A stretch of 64,000 nt of DNA from Faecalibacterium langellae (GTDB taxonomy: Bacteria > Bacillota > Clostridia > Oscillospirales > Ruminococcaceae). The first letter of the stretch is position 1. The number at the start of each line of letters is the position of its first letter. Made by a program: the position numbers and the translations under genes. Under the pieces are notes generated by a model that was not told the origin of the DNA, did not search any database, and worked only from the letters and a program-made list of their open reading frames with translations. The stretch lies in NCBI RefSeq assembly GCF_002549775.1, contig NZ_NMTR01000021.1, forward strand, positions 124,001 through 188,000, written 5' to 3'. Shown here in pieces: positions 43,738-52,781 of this stretch.

Positions 43738-44607
43738 TCATGCTTCGTTCAGTGCCTTGGATTCCGTCACAAAGGCCGCGATCTTGTCCACCTGAATTTC
43801 CGCCACCGCACGGCCGGTCTCGTAGACGCGGCGCAGCTGGGCGGGGTCGCGCTCCATGGAGCCGATCTCCAGCGGGATGGGCGGGCGGATGACATAGGCC
43901 TGGCCGGTCTGCTCCAGCATGGAGATGTGCTCCAGCGTTTCGTTGTAGCGCTCGTGGCGGTCGGCCACGGCCTCCACGAAGGCGGGGTAGCGCAGGTAGC
44001 GTGCCCGGATGGCGGGCAGCATCTTGTTCTTCTTTTTCACAAAGCCCTTGGGCTGGGTCAGCACGATGAGGTTGCGCTTGTAGCCGATGGACTCAAAGAA
44101 GCGCACCGGGATGGAGTCCGCAATGCCGCCGTCCAGCAGCTGGTAGTGGCCGATCTTCACGATCCTGGCCGCCAGCGGCATGGACGCCGAAGCCTGCATC
44201 CACTGGATGTCCTCGGCGTCGCCGGTGCGGCACTTGTGGTAGATGGGGTCACCGGTGCGCACATCGGTGCAGACCACGAAGAAATCCATAGGATTCTCTG
44301 CAAAGGTCTTTGCGTCGAAGGGGTCCAGCTTTTCCGGCACGGTGTGGTAGCAGAACTGCTCACTGTACAGGTTGCCGGTACGCAGCAGGTTGCCGAAGCT
44401 GGCATAGCGCTTATCCTGGCAGTATTCGGTGTTGTAGCGGATGGTGCGGCCGATCTGGTGCGACTTATAATTGCAGCCGAACACCGCACCGGCCGACACA
44501 CCAATGGCACCGTCCAGCACGATGCCGTGCTCCATCAGCACATCCAGAACACCCGCAGTGAACATGCCGCGCATGGCGCCGCCTTCCAGCACAAGTCCTG
44601 TTTTCAT
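43738..44607 (-). CDS. Patatin-like phospholipase
   Basis: A 289-residue protein of the RssA/YjjU type. The oxyanion stretch EGGAMRGMFTAGVLD, the nucleophile GVSAG (about residue 38) and the Asp of LDGGIADSIPV form the Ser-Asp dyad. The end lacks a membrane anchor, so it is probably cytoplasmic. Start at 44605-44607 follows GGGAGAG. Lipid target unknown. Confidence 0.88.
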   Translation of the reverse strand: MKTGLVLEGGAMRGMFTAGVLDVLMEHGIVLDGAIGVSAGAVFGCNYKSHQIGRTIRYNTEYCQDKRYASFGNLLRTGNLYSEQFCYHTVPEKLDPFDAKTFAENPMDFFVVCTDVRTGDPIYHKCRTGDAEDIQWMQASASMPLAARIVKIGHYQLLDGGIADSIPVRFFESIGYKRNLIVLTQPKGFVKKKNKMLPAIRARYLRYPAFVEAVADRHERYNETLEHISMLEQTGQAYVIRPPIPLEIGSMERDPAQLRRVYETGRAVAEIQVDKIAAFVTESKALNEA

Positions 44608-44824
44608 AACAGCTCTCCCTCTCCCGTCGGCCGGGGCACAGATCCGGCCGGAACATCTATAATTATCTTCAGTATACTCGATTTTGCAGAAAGTACAAGA
44701 GCCGAAAAATGCAAAATTGTGCGCCGCCCGCCGCAAGTTTCAGCACTTTTGAACAGAGGGCCGCATTTTGGCTGAGTGCCCGAAACTGCGGTGCAATTTT
44801 TGTCGGATTTGGCAAGAAAGCCCC

Positions 44825-44853
44825 TTGTAAAAACGGCCGCGTTCCGGTATACT
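44825..44853 (+). promoter_or_regulatory. Promoter of xpt
   Basis: TTGTAA (44825-44830), 17-bp spacer, TATACT (44848-44853). No purine riboswitch is visible in the roughly 70-nt leader. Confidence 0.75.
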
Positions 44854-44925
44854 AGGTGAAATAAAATGCAGCAGTGTTCACCATTGCAGATGGAAAAAAG
44901 AATAGGTTGGAGGAACTGGTTCATT

Positions 44926-45519
44926 ATGAAGATGCTGGAAGATCGTATCCGCAAAGACGGCATTGTGCGCGAGGGCAATGTGCTGAAGGTCGATAGTTTT
45001 ATCAACCACCAGATGGACGTCCCGCTGTTCCGCGAGATGGCAAAGGAATGGAAGCGCCTGTTTGCGGGCAAGCCCATCAACAAGGTGCTCACCATCGAGG
45101 CCAGCGGCATCGGCATTGCCGCTATCGTAGCCAGCGAGTTCAACGTGCCGGTGGTGTTTGCCAAAAAATCCATGAGCATCAACCTGGACTACAACAACTA
45201 CGAGACCAAGATCCAGTCCTTCACCCATAAAAAGATCTACAACGTCATCGTCTCCAAAAAGTTCCTCACCCCGGAGGACCACATCCTCATCATCGACGAC
45301 TTCCTGGCCAACGGCTGCGCCCTGATGGGCCTGCTGGACCTGGCAAAGGAAGCCGGTGCCACTGTGGAAGGCATCGGTATCGCGGTGGAAAAGGGCTTCC
45401 AGCAGGGCGGCGAGCTGATCCGCAGCAAGGGCATCCAGCTGGAGAGTCTTGCCATTGTAGAGTCCATGGACAGCGCCACCGGCGAGATCGTTTTCCGCGA
45501 CCAGCCGCACCAGAATTGA
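44926..45519 (+). CDS. xpt: Xanthine phosphoribosyltransferase
   Basis: A 197-residue salvage enzyme making XMP from xanthine and PRPP. The start [38 protein letters not shown] and the PRPP loop [11 protein letters not shown] are typical of bacterial Xpt. Start ATG 44926 has GGAGG about 12 bases upstream; earlier in-frame ATGs lie at or before the transcription start. It stands alone and is followed by a small RNA unit. Confidence 0.93.
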   Translation: MKMLEDRIRKDGIVREGNVLKVDSFINHQMDVPLFREMAKEWKRLFAGKPINKVLTIEASGIGIAAIVASEFNVPVVFAKKSMSINLDYNNYETKIQSFTHKKIYNVIVSKKFLTPEDHILIIDDFLANGCALMGLLDLAKEAGATVEGIGIAVEKGFQQGGELIRSKGIQLESLAIVESMDSATGEIVFRDQPHQN

Positions 45520-45530
45520 ACAAAAAGACG

Positions 45531-45559
45531 TTGCATTTTAATGAGCGCTGTGATATACT
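45531..45559 (+). promoter_or_regulatory. Promoter of the tandem-hairpin RNA
   Basis: TTGCAT (45531-45536), 17-bp spacer, TATACT (45554-45559), starting transcription near 45566. Confidence 0.75.
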
Positions 45560-45565
45560 GTATAT

Positions 45566-45750
45566 GAGAAAAGTTTCGGCTTTTCCATCTTCGCTGAAGA
45601 TGACGAGTGACGGTTCTGACTCGTCGGTAAAATAAAACGTGACCGAGTGAAGATGATGTGTGACGGTTCTGACACATCGGTAAAATAAAAATTGACCGGG
45701 CGAAGCAATCAAGCGGGGTCGACTCAAGAGTTGGCTCCGCTTTTTCATGA
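45566..45750 (+). ncRNA. Small RNA with tandem covarying hairpins
   Basis: The RNA has no ORF with a ribosome site. Hairpins in order: GAAAAG/CTTTTC (45568-45585), CATCTTC/GAAGATG (45586-45602), GACGAGT/ACTCGTC (45602-45625), GATGTGT/ACACATC (45655-45678) and a 15-bp terminator stem (45711-45745) followed by T. Hairpins 3 and 4 have different stem sequences that each pair fully while sharing the 10-nt loop GACGGTTCTG and the linker GGTAAAATAAAA, as expected if structure is conserved. It lies between xpt and a PBP gene. No known family is assigned. Confidence 0.7.
45711..45745 (+). terminator. Terminator of the tandem-hairpin RNA
   Basis: AAGCGGGGTCGACTC pairs over 15 positions (including G-U) with GAGTTGGCTCCGCTT, followed by T. 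Confidence 0.75.
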
Positions 45751-45765
45751 TATTATGGGCATTTG

Positions 45766-45792
45766 AGACCGCTTCGGCGGTCTTTTTTTTTT
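45766..45792 (+). terminator. Second terminator before the convergent PBP gene
   Basis: AGACCGC/GCGGTCT hairpin with a TTCG loop and ten T. Confidence 0.82.
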
Positions 45793-45797
45793 CACGG

Positions 45798-47690
45798 CTA
45801 CACCCCGTCAAAACTATCGCCGTCGGCGGGCAGATCGGCAAGGGTCTGGGCTGAGTCGGCACTTTCCTCCATGGCAGCGCGGGGAATGCCCTTGTACACC
45901 AGCGTCTGTTCCAGCACCTCGGCGCACACCGGGGCCGAAAGGCTGCCGCCGGCTGTCGTCCAGCTGTGGGGTTCATCCAGACAGACGAGACACAGAAACT
46001 GCGGGTCGTCGATGGGAGCCACTGCCACAAAGCTGGCGATGCGGGCTTTTTCGTCGGCACTGTCCAGCTTCTGGCTGGTGCCGCTCTTGCCGCCTACCCG
46101 GTAGCCTGCGATCTGTGCGTTGCGCCCGCCGCCGTAGAGCACCACGGCCTCCATCATCTCCCGCATAGTGGCCGAGGTCTCGGCTTTGATCACCTGCCGT
46201 TTGCACACCGGGTCGATGTGCTGCAACGTTGTGCCGTCCGGGTTCAGGATGTCGCTGACGAGGTAGGGCTGCATCAGCCTGCCGCCATTCACCACAGCGC
46301 ACACGGCAGCGGCCATTTCCAGATAGGAAATTTTGCTGCTCTGCCCGAAGGAGCAGGACGCCAGTTCCACCGGGCCCATGCGGTCGGCGGTGTAGTACAG
46401 ACTCTTTTTCGGCTCGGCGGGCAGGTCGATGCCGGTGGGCTCCCGCAGGCCGAAGGCCGCAAAGTAATCGCAGAAGGCCTCCTTGCCCAGCCGCGCGCCG
46501 ATCTGGATGAAGCTCTGGTTGCAGGAGTTTTCCAGCGCCTGGGTCACGGTCTGACTGCCGTGGCGCTTGCGGTTGGCGCAGTGGAACCGGGTGCCCGCCA
46601 CCGAGATGGACTCACCGCAGTAGAAGGTGGAATGCTTGCTCACGGCCCCGGTGTCCAGCGCGGCGGCGCAGGTGATGAGCTTGAACACGCTGCCCGGCTC
46701 GTACAGGTCGCTGACGGCTTTGTTGCGCCACTGGGTCTGCTGGGCCAGCTGCAAAGCGGCAGCCCGTGCGTCGCCGGTCAGGGCATCCACCGCGCTGCGG
46801 GCGGCGCTGTCGTAGATGACCCGGGGCTCGTTCGGGTCGTAGGCGGGCGTGGTGGACATGGCCAGCACCGCGCCGGTGTTCACGTCCATCACGATGCCCA
46901 CGGCCCGGGCGGAGACATGGTGCTCCTTCACGGCATAATCCAGCGCATTCTCAAGGTAGTGCTGGATGTTGGCGTCGATGGTCAGCCGCAGGCCGCTGCC
47001 TTCCAGCGGCACTTTCTCGGTCTCGTAGCTCTGTTCCAGCGTATAGCCCCAGGCATTCACCGCCGTCAGCACCACGCCGTTGTCGCCGGTGAGCACATCA
47101 TTATACTTCAGCTCCAGCCCGCTCACCCCGGCGTTGTCCACATTGGTGAAGCCCAGCACCGACGCCAGAAATTCCCCCTGCGGGTACCAGCGTTTGGAGT
47201 CCTGATTGATGCGGATGCCGGTGATGCCGTTCGCTTCGCAGAAGTCCCGCACCGCGTCGGCGGTGTCCCGCTCCACCCGGTAGCGCAAAAGACAGTCGTT
47301 GGAAGCGCGGTCGCTGAATTTTTCCAGCAGCTTCGCTTCATCCAGCTCCAAAATCTTAGCAAGACCCCTCGCCGCCAGCTCCAGCTTGTCGGCGGGCATC
47401 TCGCGGGGCGAGGCCCGCAGGGTCCAGCAGCTGCTGTTGGCCGCCAGCAGCACGCCGTCGGCACTGTAGATGCGGCCCCGGTCGGCGGGGACCACGGTGT
47501 CCCGCAACTGCTGGCCGAGGGCGCGGTCGGTGTACCAGCCGCCGGAAAACAGCTGCAGATACAAAAGCCGTGCGGCCAGCCCCGCAAAGCAGATACAGCA
47601 CATCAGTACGGCCACCAGCCGTGCCCGGGCGCGGAAGGCCCGCTCCGGCAGGGTGCGCAGGGGACGGGGCGTTGGTTCCGGCTTCGGCAT
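45798..47690 (-). CDS. Class B penicillin-binding protein (transpeptidase)
   Basis: A 630-residue protein with one N-terminal membrane helix (about residues 27-48), a non-catalytic dimerisation part (VPADRGRIYSADG) and a transpeptidase domain: active Ser in YEPGSVFKL, SCN in ENSCNQSF and KSG in GGKSGTSQK. It cross-links peptidoglycan with the SEDS protein encoded divergently next door, which is the FtsI/SpoVD-FtsW pairing. Start at 47690 follows AAGGAGG by eight bases; the earlier GTG overlaps that site. Whether it serves division or spores cannot be told. Confidence 0.92.
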   Translation of the reverse strand: MPKPEPTPRPLRTLPERAFRARARLVAVLMCCICFAGLAARLLYLQLFSGGWYTDRALGQQLRDTVVPADRGRIYSADGVLLAANSSCWTLRASPREMPADKLELAARGLAKILELDEAKLLEKFSDRASNDCLLRYRVERDTADAVRDFCEANGITGIRINQDSKRWYPQGEFLASVLGFTNVDNAGVSGLELKYNDVLTGDNGVVLTAVNAWGYTLEQSYETEKVPLEGSGLRLTIDANIQHYLENALDYAVKEHHVSARAVGIVMDVNTGAVLAMSTTPAYDPNEPRVIYDSAARSAVDALTGDARAAALQLAQQTQWRNKAVSDLYEPGSVFKLITCAAALDTGAVSKHSTFYCGESISVAGTRFHCANRKRHGSQTVTQALENSCNQSFIQIGARLGKEAFCDYFAAFGLREPTGIDLPAEPKKSLYYTADRMGPVELASCSFGQSSKISYLEMAAAVCAVVNGGRLMQPYLVSDILNPDGTTLQHIDPVCKRQVIKAETSATMREMMEAVVLYGGGRNAQIAGYRVGGKSGTSQKLDSADEKARIASFVAVAPIDDPQFLCLVCLDEPHSWTTAGGSLSAPVCAEVLEQTLVYKGIPRAAMEESADSAQTLADLPADGDSFDGV

Positions 47691-47797
47691 GGGCGGCACC
47701 TCCTTATGATATCACGGACAGTGTATGCGCCGGTGCGCCGGGCGTATGACTAACCATCCCGCCGCCTGCGTACAATAAAGGAACGGAGGTGATGGGG

Positions 47798-48955
47798 ATG
47801 GAACTGCAACGGGCTGCCCACGCGCTGCCCACTCGCCCGAAGCGCCGCCTGCCGCTACGTGTGCTGCCCGCCATGGACCTGCCCTTTCTGGTGCTGGTGC
47901 TCACGCTGGTGGGCTTTGGGCTGGTGATGCTGTGCAGCGCCAGCAGTGCGGTGGCACTGTACCGGCGCGGCGATGCCTTTGCCTACGCCCGGCCGCAGGT
48001 GCTGTATGCGGCGCTGGGCATTTTTGCTATGTGGGTGGCCAGCCGGGTGGACTACCATGTGTACCATAAACTGGCCTGGCCGCTGCTGGCCCTTTCGCTG
48101 GTGCTGCTGGTGATCGTGCTGTTCATGCCGGAGTATAACGGCTGCAAGCGCTGGCTGGTGCTGCCGGGCCTTGGCACCCTGCAGCCCAGCGAGATCGCAA
48201 AATTTGCGGTGGTGCTGGTGTTTTCTCACATCATCTCGCTGAACCATGACCGCATGGGCAGCTTTGCGGTGGGGGTGGTGCCCTTTGTGCTGGTGCTGGG
48301 GGTGGTGGCGGTGCTGATGCTGCTGGAGCCCCACCTTTCCGGCACGCTGCTCATTTTAGGCATCGGCGCGGTACTCATGTTCGTGGGCGGCACCGGGCTG
48401 CGGTGGTTCGTGCTGGCGGGCGTGGGCGGGGCCGCTGCCATCGGGGCGGCCATTGTCATCATGCCGGACCTTGTGCCCTACGCGGCCAGCCGCCTCAGCT
48501 CCTGGCTGGACCCATTCGCCGACCCGCTGGGCGACGGCCACCAGACCATTCAGAGCCTGTACGCCATTGGCAGCGGCGGCGCGGCAGGGCTGGGCCTTGG
48601 CAACAGCCGCCAGAAGCACCTGTTTGTGCCCGAGCCGCAGAACGACTTCATCTTTTCCATTTTGTGCGAGGAACTGGGCTTCGTCGGGGCCTGTGCGGTG
48701 ATCGTATTGTTTGCCCTGCTGCTGTGGCGGGGCATCACGCTGGCAGCCCACGCGCCGGACCGCTTCGGGGCCCTGCTGGTGGTGGGCTTTGTGGTGCAGG
48801 TGGCGCTGCAGGCCGTGCTGAACATGGCTGTGGTGACGAACACCATCCCGAACACCGGCATCAGCCTGCCGTTTTTCTCCTCCGGCGGCACCAGCCTGAT
48901 GATGCTGCTGGGAGAAATGGGCATCGTGCTTTCCGTCTCCCGCGGGGAGACATAA
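47798..48955 (+). CDS. ftsW: SEDS glycosyltransferase FtsW/RodA family
   Basis: A 385-residue membrane protein with about ten helices. GCKRWLVLPGLGTLQPSEIAK, the long extracellular loop with GDGHQTIQSLYAIGSGG and FVPEPQNDFIFS and the end PNTGISLPFFSSGGTS are SEDS hallmarks. Position next to a class B PBP, murA and ftsZ favours FtsW over RodA. Start ATG 47798 follows GGAGG by eight bases. Confidence 0.9.
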   Translation: MELQRAAHALPTRPKRRLPLRVLPAMDLPFLVLVLTLVGFGLVMLCSASSAVALYRRGDAFAYARPQVLYAALGIFAMWVASRVDYHVYHKLAWPLLALSLVLLVIVLFMPEYNGCKRWLVLPGLGTLQPSEIAKFAVVLVFSHIISLNHDRMGSFAVGVVPFVLVLGVVAVLMLLEPHLSGTLLILGIGAVLMFVGGTGLRWFVLAGVGGAAAIGAAIVIMPDLVPYAASRLSSWLDPFADPLGDGHQTIQSLYAIGSGGAAGLGLGNSRQKHLFVPEPQNDFIFSILCEELGFVGACAVIVLFALLLWRGITLAAHAPDRFGALLVVGFVVQVALQAVLNMAVVTNTIPNTGISLPFFSSGGTSLMMLLGEMGIVLSVSRGET

Positions 48956-49047
48956 AAACCCACTCCTTTCCACCGAAACGGCGGGAAAACGGGAGAAAAA
49001 CAGGACAAATGATCGGACAAATAAAAACGCGCATTCTGCCCGCCCGA

Positions 49048-49103
49048 CGGACAAAACGCCCCCGCTCCGCATAGCATGAGGTATCTTTTGCGGAACGGGG
49101 GCA
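49048..49103 (+). other. Hairpin covering the murA ribosome site
   Basis: GCCCCCGCTCCGC near the start pairs with GCGGAACGGGGGC close to the murA start at 49109, so the GGGGG ribosome site is in the stem. Its lack of a T run argues against termination. It may limit murA translation. Confidence 0.55.
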
Positions 49104-49108
49104 TTTGC

Positions 49109-50377
49109 ATGGCAGGAGACTTCATCATCACGGGCGGGCGGCCGCTGAGCGGCACGGTGCGCATCCCGGCGGCGAAAAACAGCGTGCTGCCGCTGCTGGC
49201 AGCCACCATTTTGTGCAGCGGACCGGTGCGGCTGCGGAACGTGCCGCCGCTGGCCGATGTGGACACCAGTCTGCGGCTGCTGCGCGGGGCAGGCGGCGCG
49301 GCCTGCCGGCAGGGCGGGGATGTGCTGGTGGAGCGCGCGCCCACAACCTGCAGGTTGGACGCGAAGGCTGCGGCGCAGATGCGGGCCTCCATTTTGTTCT
49401 GTGCGCCGCTGCTGGCGCGGCTGGGCCGGGCCGAGACGGTGCTGCCAGGCGGCTGCCGTATTGGGGCAAGGCCGGTGGACCTGCACCTTTCCGGGCTGAA
49501 AGCGTTGGGCGCGCAGTGCCGGGAGGAGGGCGAACGGCTGATCCTTACCGCGCCCTCCGGCCTGCGGGGAGCGGACATCACCCTGCGCTTCCCCAGCGTG
49601 GGCGCGACCGAGACGCTGCTGCTGGCGGCGGCCACGGCCCAGGGCAGCACCACCCTGCGCGGGGCCGCGCGGGAGCCGGAGATCGCCGACCTGGCAGCGT
49701 TTCTCTGCCGCTGCGGGGCCAGCATCCGGGGCGCGGGCACCAGCACCATCCGGGTGGAAGGGCGGCGTACCCTTGCAGGCTGCACCTTTGCACCCATGGC
49801 GGACCGCATCGTGGCGTCTACCTACGCCTGCGCCTGCGCGGCGGCAGGCGGGCGGGTGGAACTGACCGGCTGTGCACCCGCCACCTATGCGCCGCTGCTG
49901 GAAATTCTGGCACAAATGGGGTGCAGTGTGGAATGCGGGCCGGAAACTGCAGTCATTTCCCGCTTTGGGGCGCTGCACGGCGTGGGAAAAGTATTCACCG
50001 GGGTGTACCCGGCACTGGCCACCGATGCGGCCCCGCTGCTGGCAGCGGCAATGCTGACGGCAAGGAGTGAAAGCAGCATCGAAGACGTGATCTTTGAGCG
50101 GCGGTTCGCCTGCGCCGAGGGCTTTGCGGCCTTTGGCGGGCGGGTGGAAACGGCCGGGCGCACCCTGCACATCGCCCCGGCACGGCGCCTTTCGGCCGCC
50201 GAGGTGCGCGCGCCGGACCTGCGGGGCGGGGCAGCGCTTGTGATCGCGGCGCTGGTGGCAGAGGGCACGAGCCGGGTGCGCGAAACCGGTTTCATTGACC
50301 GGGGCTATGCCGATTTTGCGCGCAAGCTGGGGCAGCTGGGCGCTCAAATAACACGGGAAATGCGGCCCGGGGCGTGA
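49109..50377 (+). CDS. murA: UDP-N-acetylglucosamine 1-carboxyvinyltransferase
   Basis: A 422-residue first enzyme of peptidoglycan precursor synthesis. The catalytic Cys lies in LPGGCRIGARPVD, the fosfomycin-sensitive residue. AAKNSVLPLLAATIL and TDAAPLLAAAMLTA are typical. Some of the sequence is unusually Ala/Arg/Gly-rich, and the frame differs from common MurA (length about 420). Start ATG 49109 is chosen for GGGGG; an alternative at 49076 lacks a ribosome site. Second copies of MurA exist in many Firmicutes. Confidence 0.88.
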   Translation: MAGDFIITGGRPLSGTVRIPAAKNSVLPLLAATILCSGPVRLRNVPPLADVDTSLRLLRGAGGAACRQGGDVLVERAPTTCRLDAKAAAQMRASILFCAPLLARLGRAETVLPGGCRIGARPVDLHLSGLKALGAQCREEGERLILTAPSGLRGADITLRFPSVGATETLLLAAATAQGSTTLRGAAREPEIADLAAFLCRCGASIRGAGTSTIRVEGRRTLAGCTFAPMADRIVASTYACACAAAGGRVELTGCAPATYAPLLEILAQMGCSVECGPETAVISRFGALHGVGKVFTGVYPALATDAAPLLAAAMLTARSESSIEDVIFERRFACAEGFAAFGGRVETAGRTLHIAPARRLSAAEVRAPDLRGGAALVIAALVAEGTSRVRETGFIDRGYADFARKLGQLGAQITREMRPGA

Positions 50378-50414
50378 GAAACGAAAAAAACACCTTCAAA
50401 AAACCAATTTTGAC

Positions 50415-50443
50415 TTGCAATCAGGGCCAAAAGATGATACGAT
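50415..50443 (+). promoter_or_regulatory. Promoter of ftsZ
   Basis: TTGCAA (50415-50420), 17-bp spacer, TACGAT (50438-50443), 77 bp ahead of the start codon. Confidence 0.6.
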
Positions 50444-50519
50444 ACAGTTATATAAGTGTAGTAAGAGAAACTCTGCGCACTGCGCAGTTCTGCGATAAAA
50501 TCCGATGGAGGACAAAGTT

Positions 50520-51689
<1,170 letters not shown>

Positions 51690-51785
51690 GAGCACGGCAG
51701 TCACGACCTCGGTAGACGCCTGTGAAGGAGCAGTGCGGGAAAGTCCGCTTGCCCTGCGGCACATCGCATGGAACGGAGGGGCATC

Positions 51786-52304
51786 ATGGCGCAGATATGG
51801 CAGCAGAACAGTGCTTTGCGGTCGCGCTATGCCCAGCCGACCCTGATGCCGACGGCCCAGGCGGTGAACACCCGGGTGGCCTGCGAACAGCTGGAGCAGA
51901 TGGCCCGCAGGCTGGAAGCGGCCCAGGCCGAGATCCGGCGCTATCAGACCCGTCTTTTTGCCTGTGAGCGGCAGATGATCGCTCTGCGGCGGGAAAATGC
52001 GGAACTGGAAGCGGCCGGGGAGCAGGCCCGCACCGAAGCAGAGCAGACCGCCGCCCGCGAGCAGGCGCTTTTGCAGCAGTTGCAGGCTGCCGAGCAGGAA
52101 GCGCCCCAGCCCGCGCCGCCGGAGGTACTTTCCGCACCGGAGACACCGGCAGCTCAGCCGGAGCCGGTGCAGGCGGAAGACGTCCAGCCGGAACCGCAGG
52201 CTGCGGCCCAGCCGCCTGCCGAACCGGAATGGCAGCCGAAGACCGAACTGGAACATCGTGCCGCAGAGCTGATGAACTGGTTCGACCAGATGATGGGCAC
52301 CTGA
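51786..52304 (+). CDS. Coiled-coil protein downstream of ftsZ
   Basis: A 172-residue protein with a predicted coiled coil (about residues 30-100, LEQMARRLEAAQAEIRRYQTRL), a Pro/Ala/Glu-rich linker and a short C-terminal AELMNWFDQMMG. No membrane segment. Position after ftsZ (97 bp) and coiled-coil design suggest a division or chromosome partner, but no family is recognised. Start ATG follows GGAGGGG. Confidence 0.6.
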   Translation: MAQIWQQNSALRSRYAQPTLMPTAQAVNTRVACEQLEQMARRLEAAQAEIRRYQTRLFACERQMIALRRENAELEAAGEQARTEAEQTAAREQALLQQLQAAEQEAPQPAPPEVLSAPETPAAQPEPVQAEDVQPEPQAAAQPPAEPEWQPKTELEHRAAELMNWFDQMMGT

Positions 52305-52333
52305 CCGGGAACGGGCGAATACATAATAAGATC

Positions 52334-52377
52334 AAAAGCTGCTGCAATGGCAAGAACGCTGTTGCAGCAGCTTTTTT
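52334..52377 (+). terminator. Terminator after the coiled-coil gene
   Basis: AAAGCTGCTGCAA pairs with TTGCAGCAGCTTT followed by T. Confidence 0.88.
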
Positions 52378-52502
52378 GCGCCCGGAAAAGCGGAAAAGAG
52401 GACAAAATGAGTCTGACTTTGCAAAAAGAGTCCACGGAGATGGGGACCGACCGTCGAAAGTGACAAAATGAGTGGGAAAGTTGGAAAAATGGTAAAAACC
52501 TA

Positions 52503-52531
52503 TTGACGAAATAGGAAAGTGGGGATATAAT
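52503..52531 (+). promoter_or_regulatory. Promoter of the M20/metNIQ operon
   Basis: TTGACG (52503-52508), 17-bp spacer, consensus TATAAT (52526-52531). Confidence 0.85.
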
Positions 52532-52582
52532 ACAGCCATCACCTACAAACCTACAAGATTGATGGAGAAAGGAGCGCGCACC

Positions 52583-52696
52583 ATGATGATGGAATACGGA
52601 ATGTGTTGCTGTCGAATGTCGGGTCGCCGGGCATGGAATGCATACGGGGAAAACAGACTGTGCGCGCAGAAAGGGGCCGGAGGGCTCTATGGGTGA
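52583..52696 (+). CDS. Met/Cys-rich leader peptide
   Basis: A 37-residue frame beginning MMMEYGMCCCRMSGRR, with AAAGGAG eight bases upstream. The first twelve codons include five Met and three consecutive Cys. It lies directly in the transcript leader before a terminator and a methionine-transport operon, the arrangement of ribosome-mediated attenuation: ribosome stalling at scarce Met or Cys would favour an alternative fold. No peptide function is assumed. Confidence 0.75.
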   Translation: MMMEYGMCCCRMSGRRAWNAYGENRLCAQKGAGGLYG

Positions 52697-52719
52697 ACAA
52701 CCGCCTTTGTATCGTATCT

Positions 52720-52758
52720 GCCCGGAAGCTGAACATTCGGCTCCCGGGTATTTTTGTA
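52720..52758 (+). terminator. Attenuator terminator in the metNIQ leader
   Basis: CCCGGAAGC pairs with GCTCCCGGG, followed by TATTTTT. It is 24 bp after the leader-peptide stop and 24 bp before the M20 gene start. Confidence 0.75.
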
Positions 52759-52781
52759 TCAGGAAAAGAGAGGTTTTGAAG

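Noticed and set aside
44854-44925. Purine riboswitch ahead of xpt
   Set aside because: The leader is only about 65-70 nt and lacks the conserved purine riboswitch core.
45237-46060. Minus-strand frames across the tandem-hairpin RNA
   Set aside because: They translate repeats and the antisense of xpt or the PBP; the RNA structure explains the sequence better.
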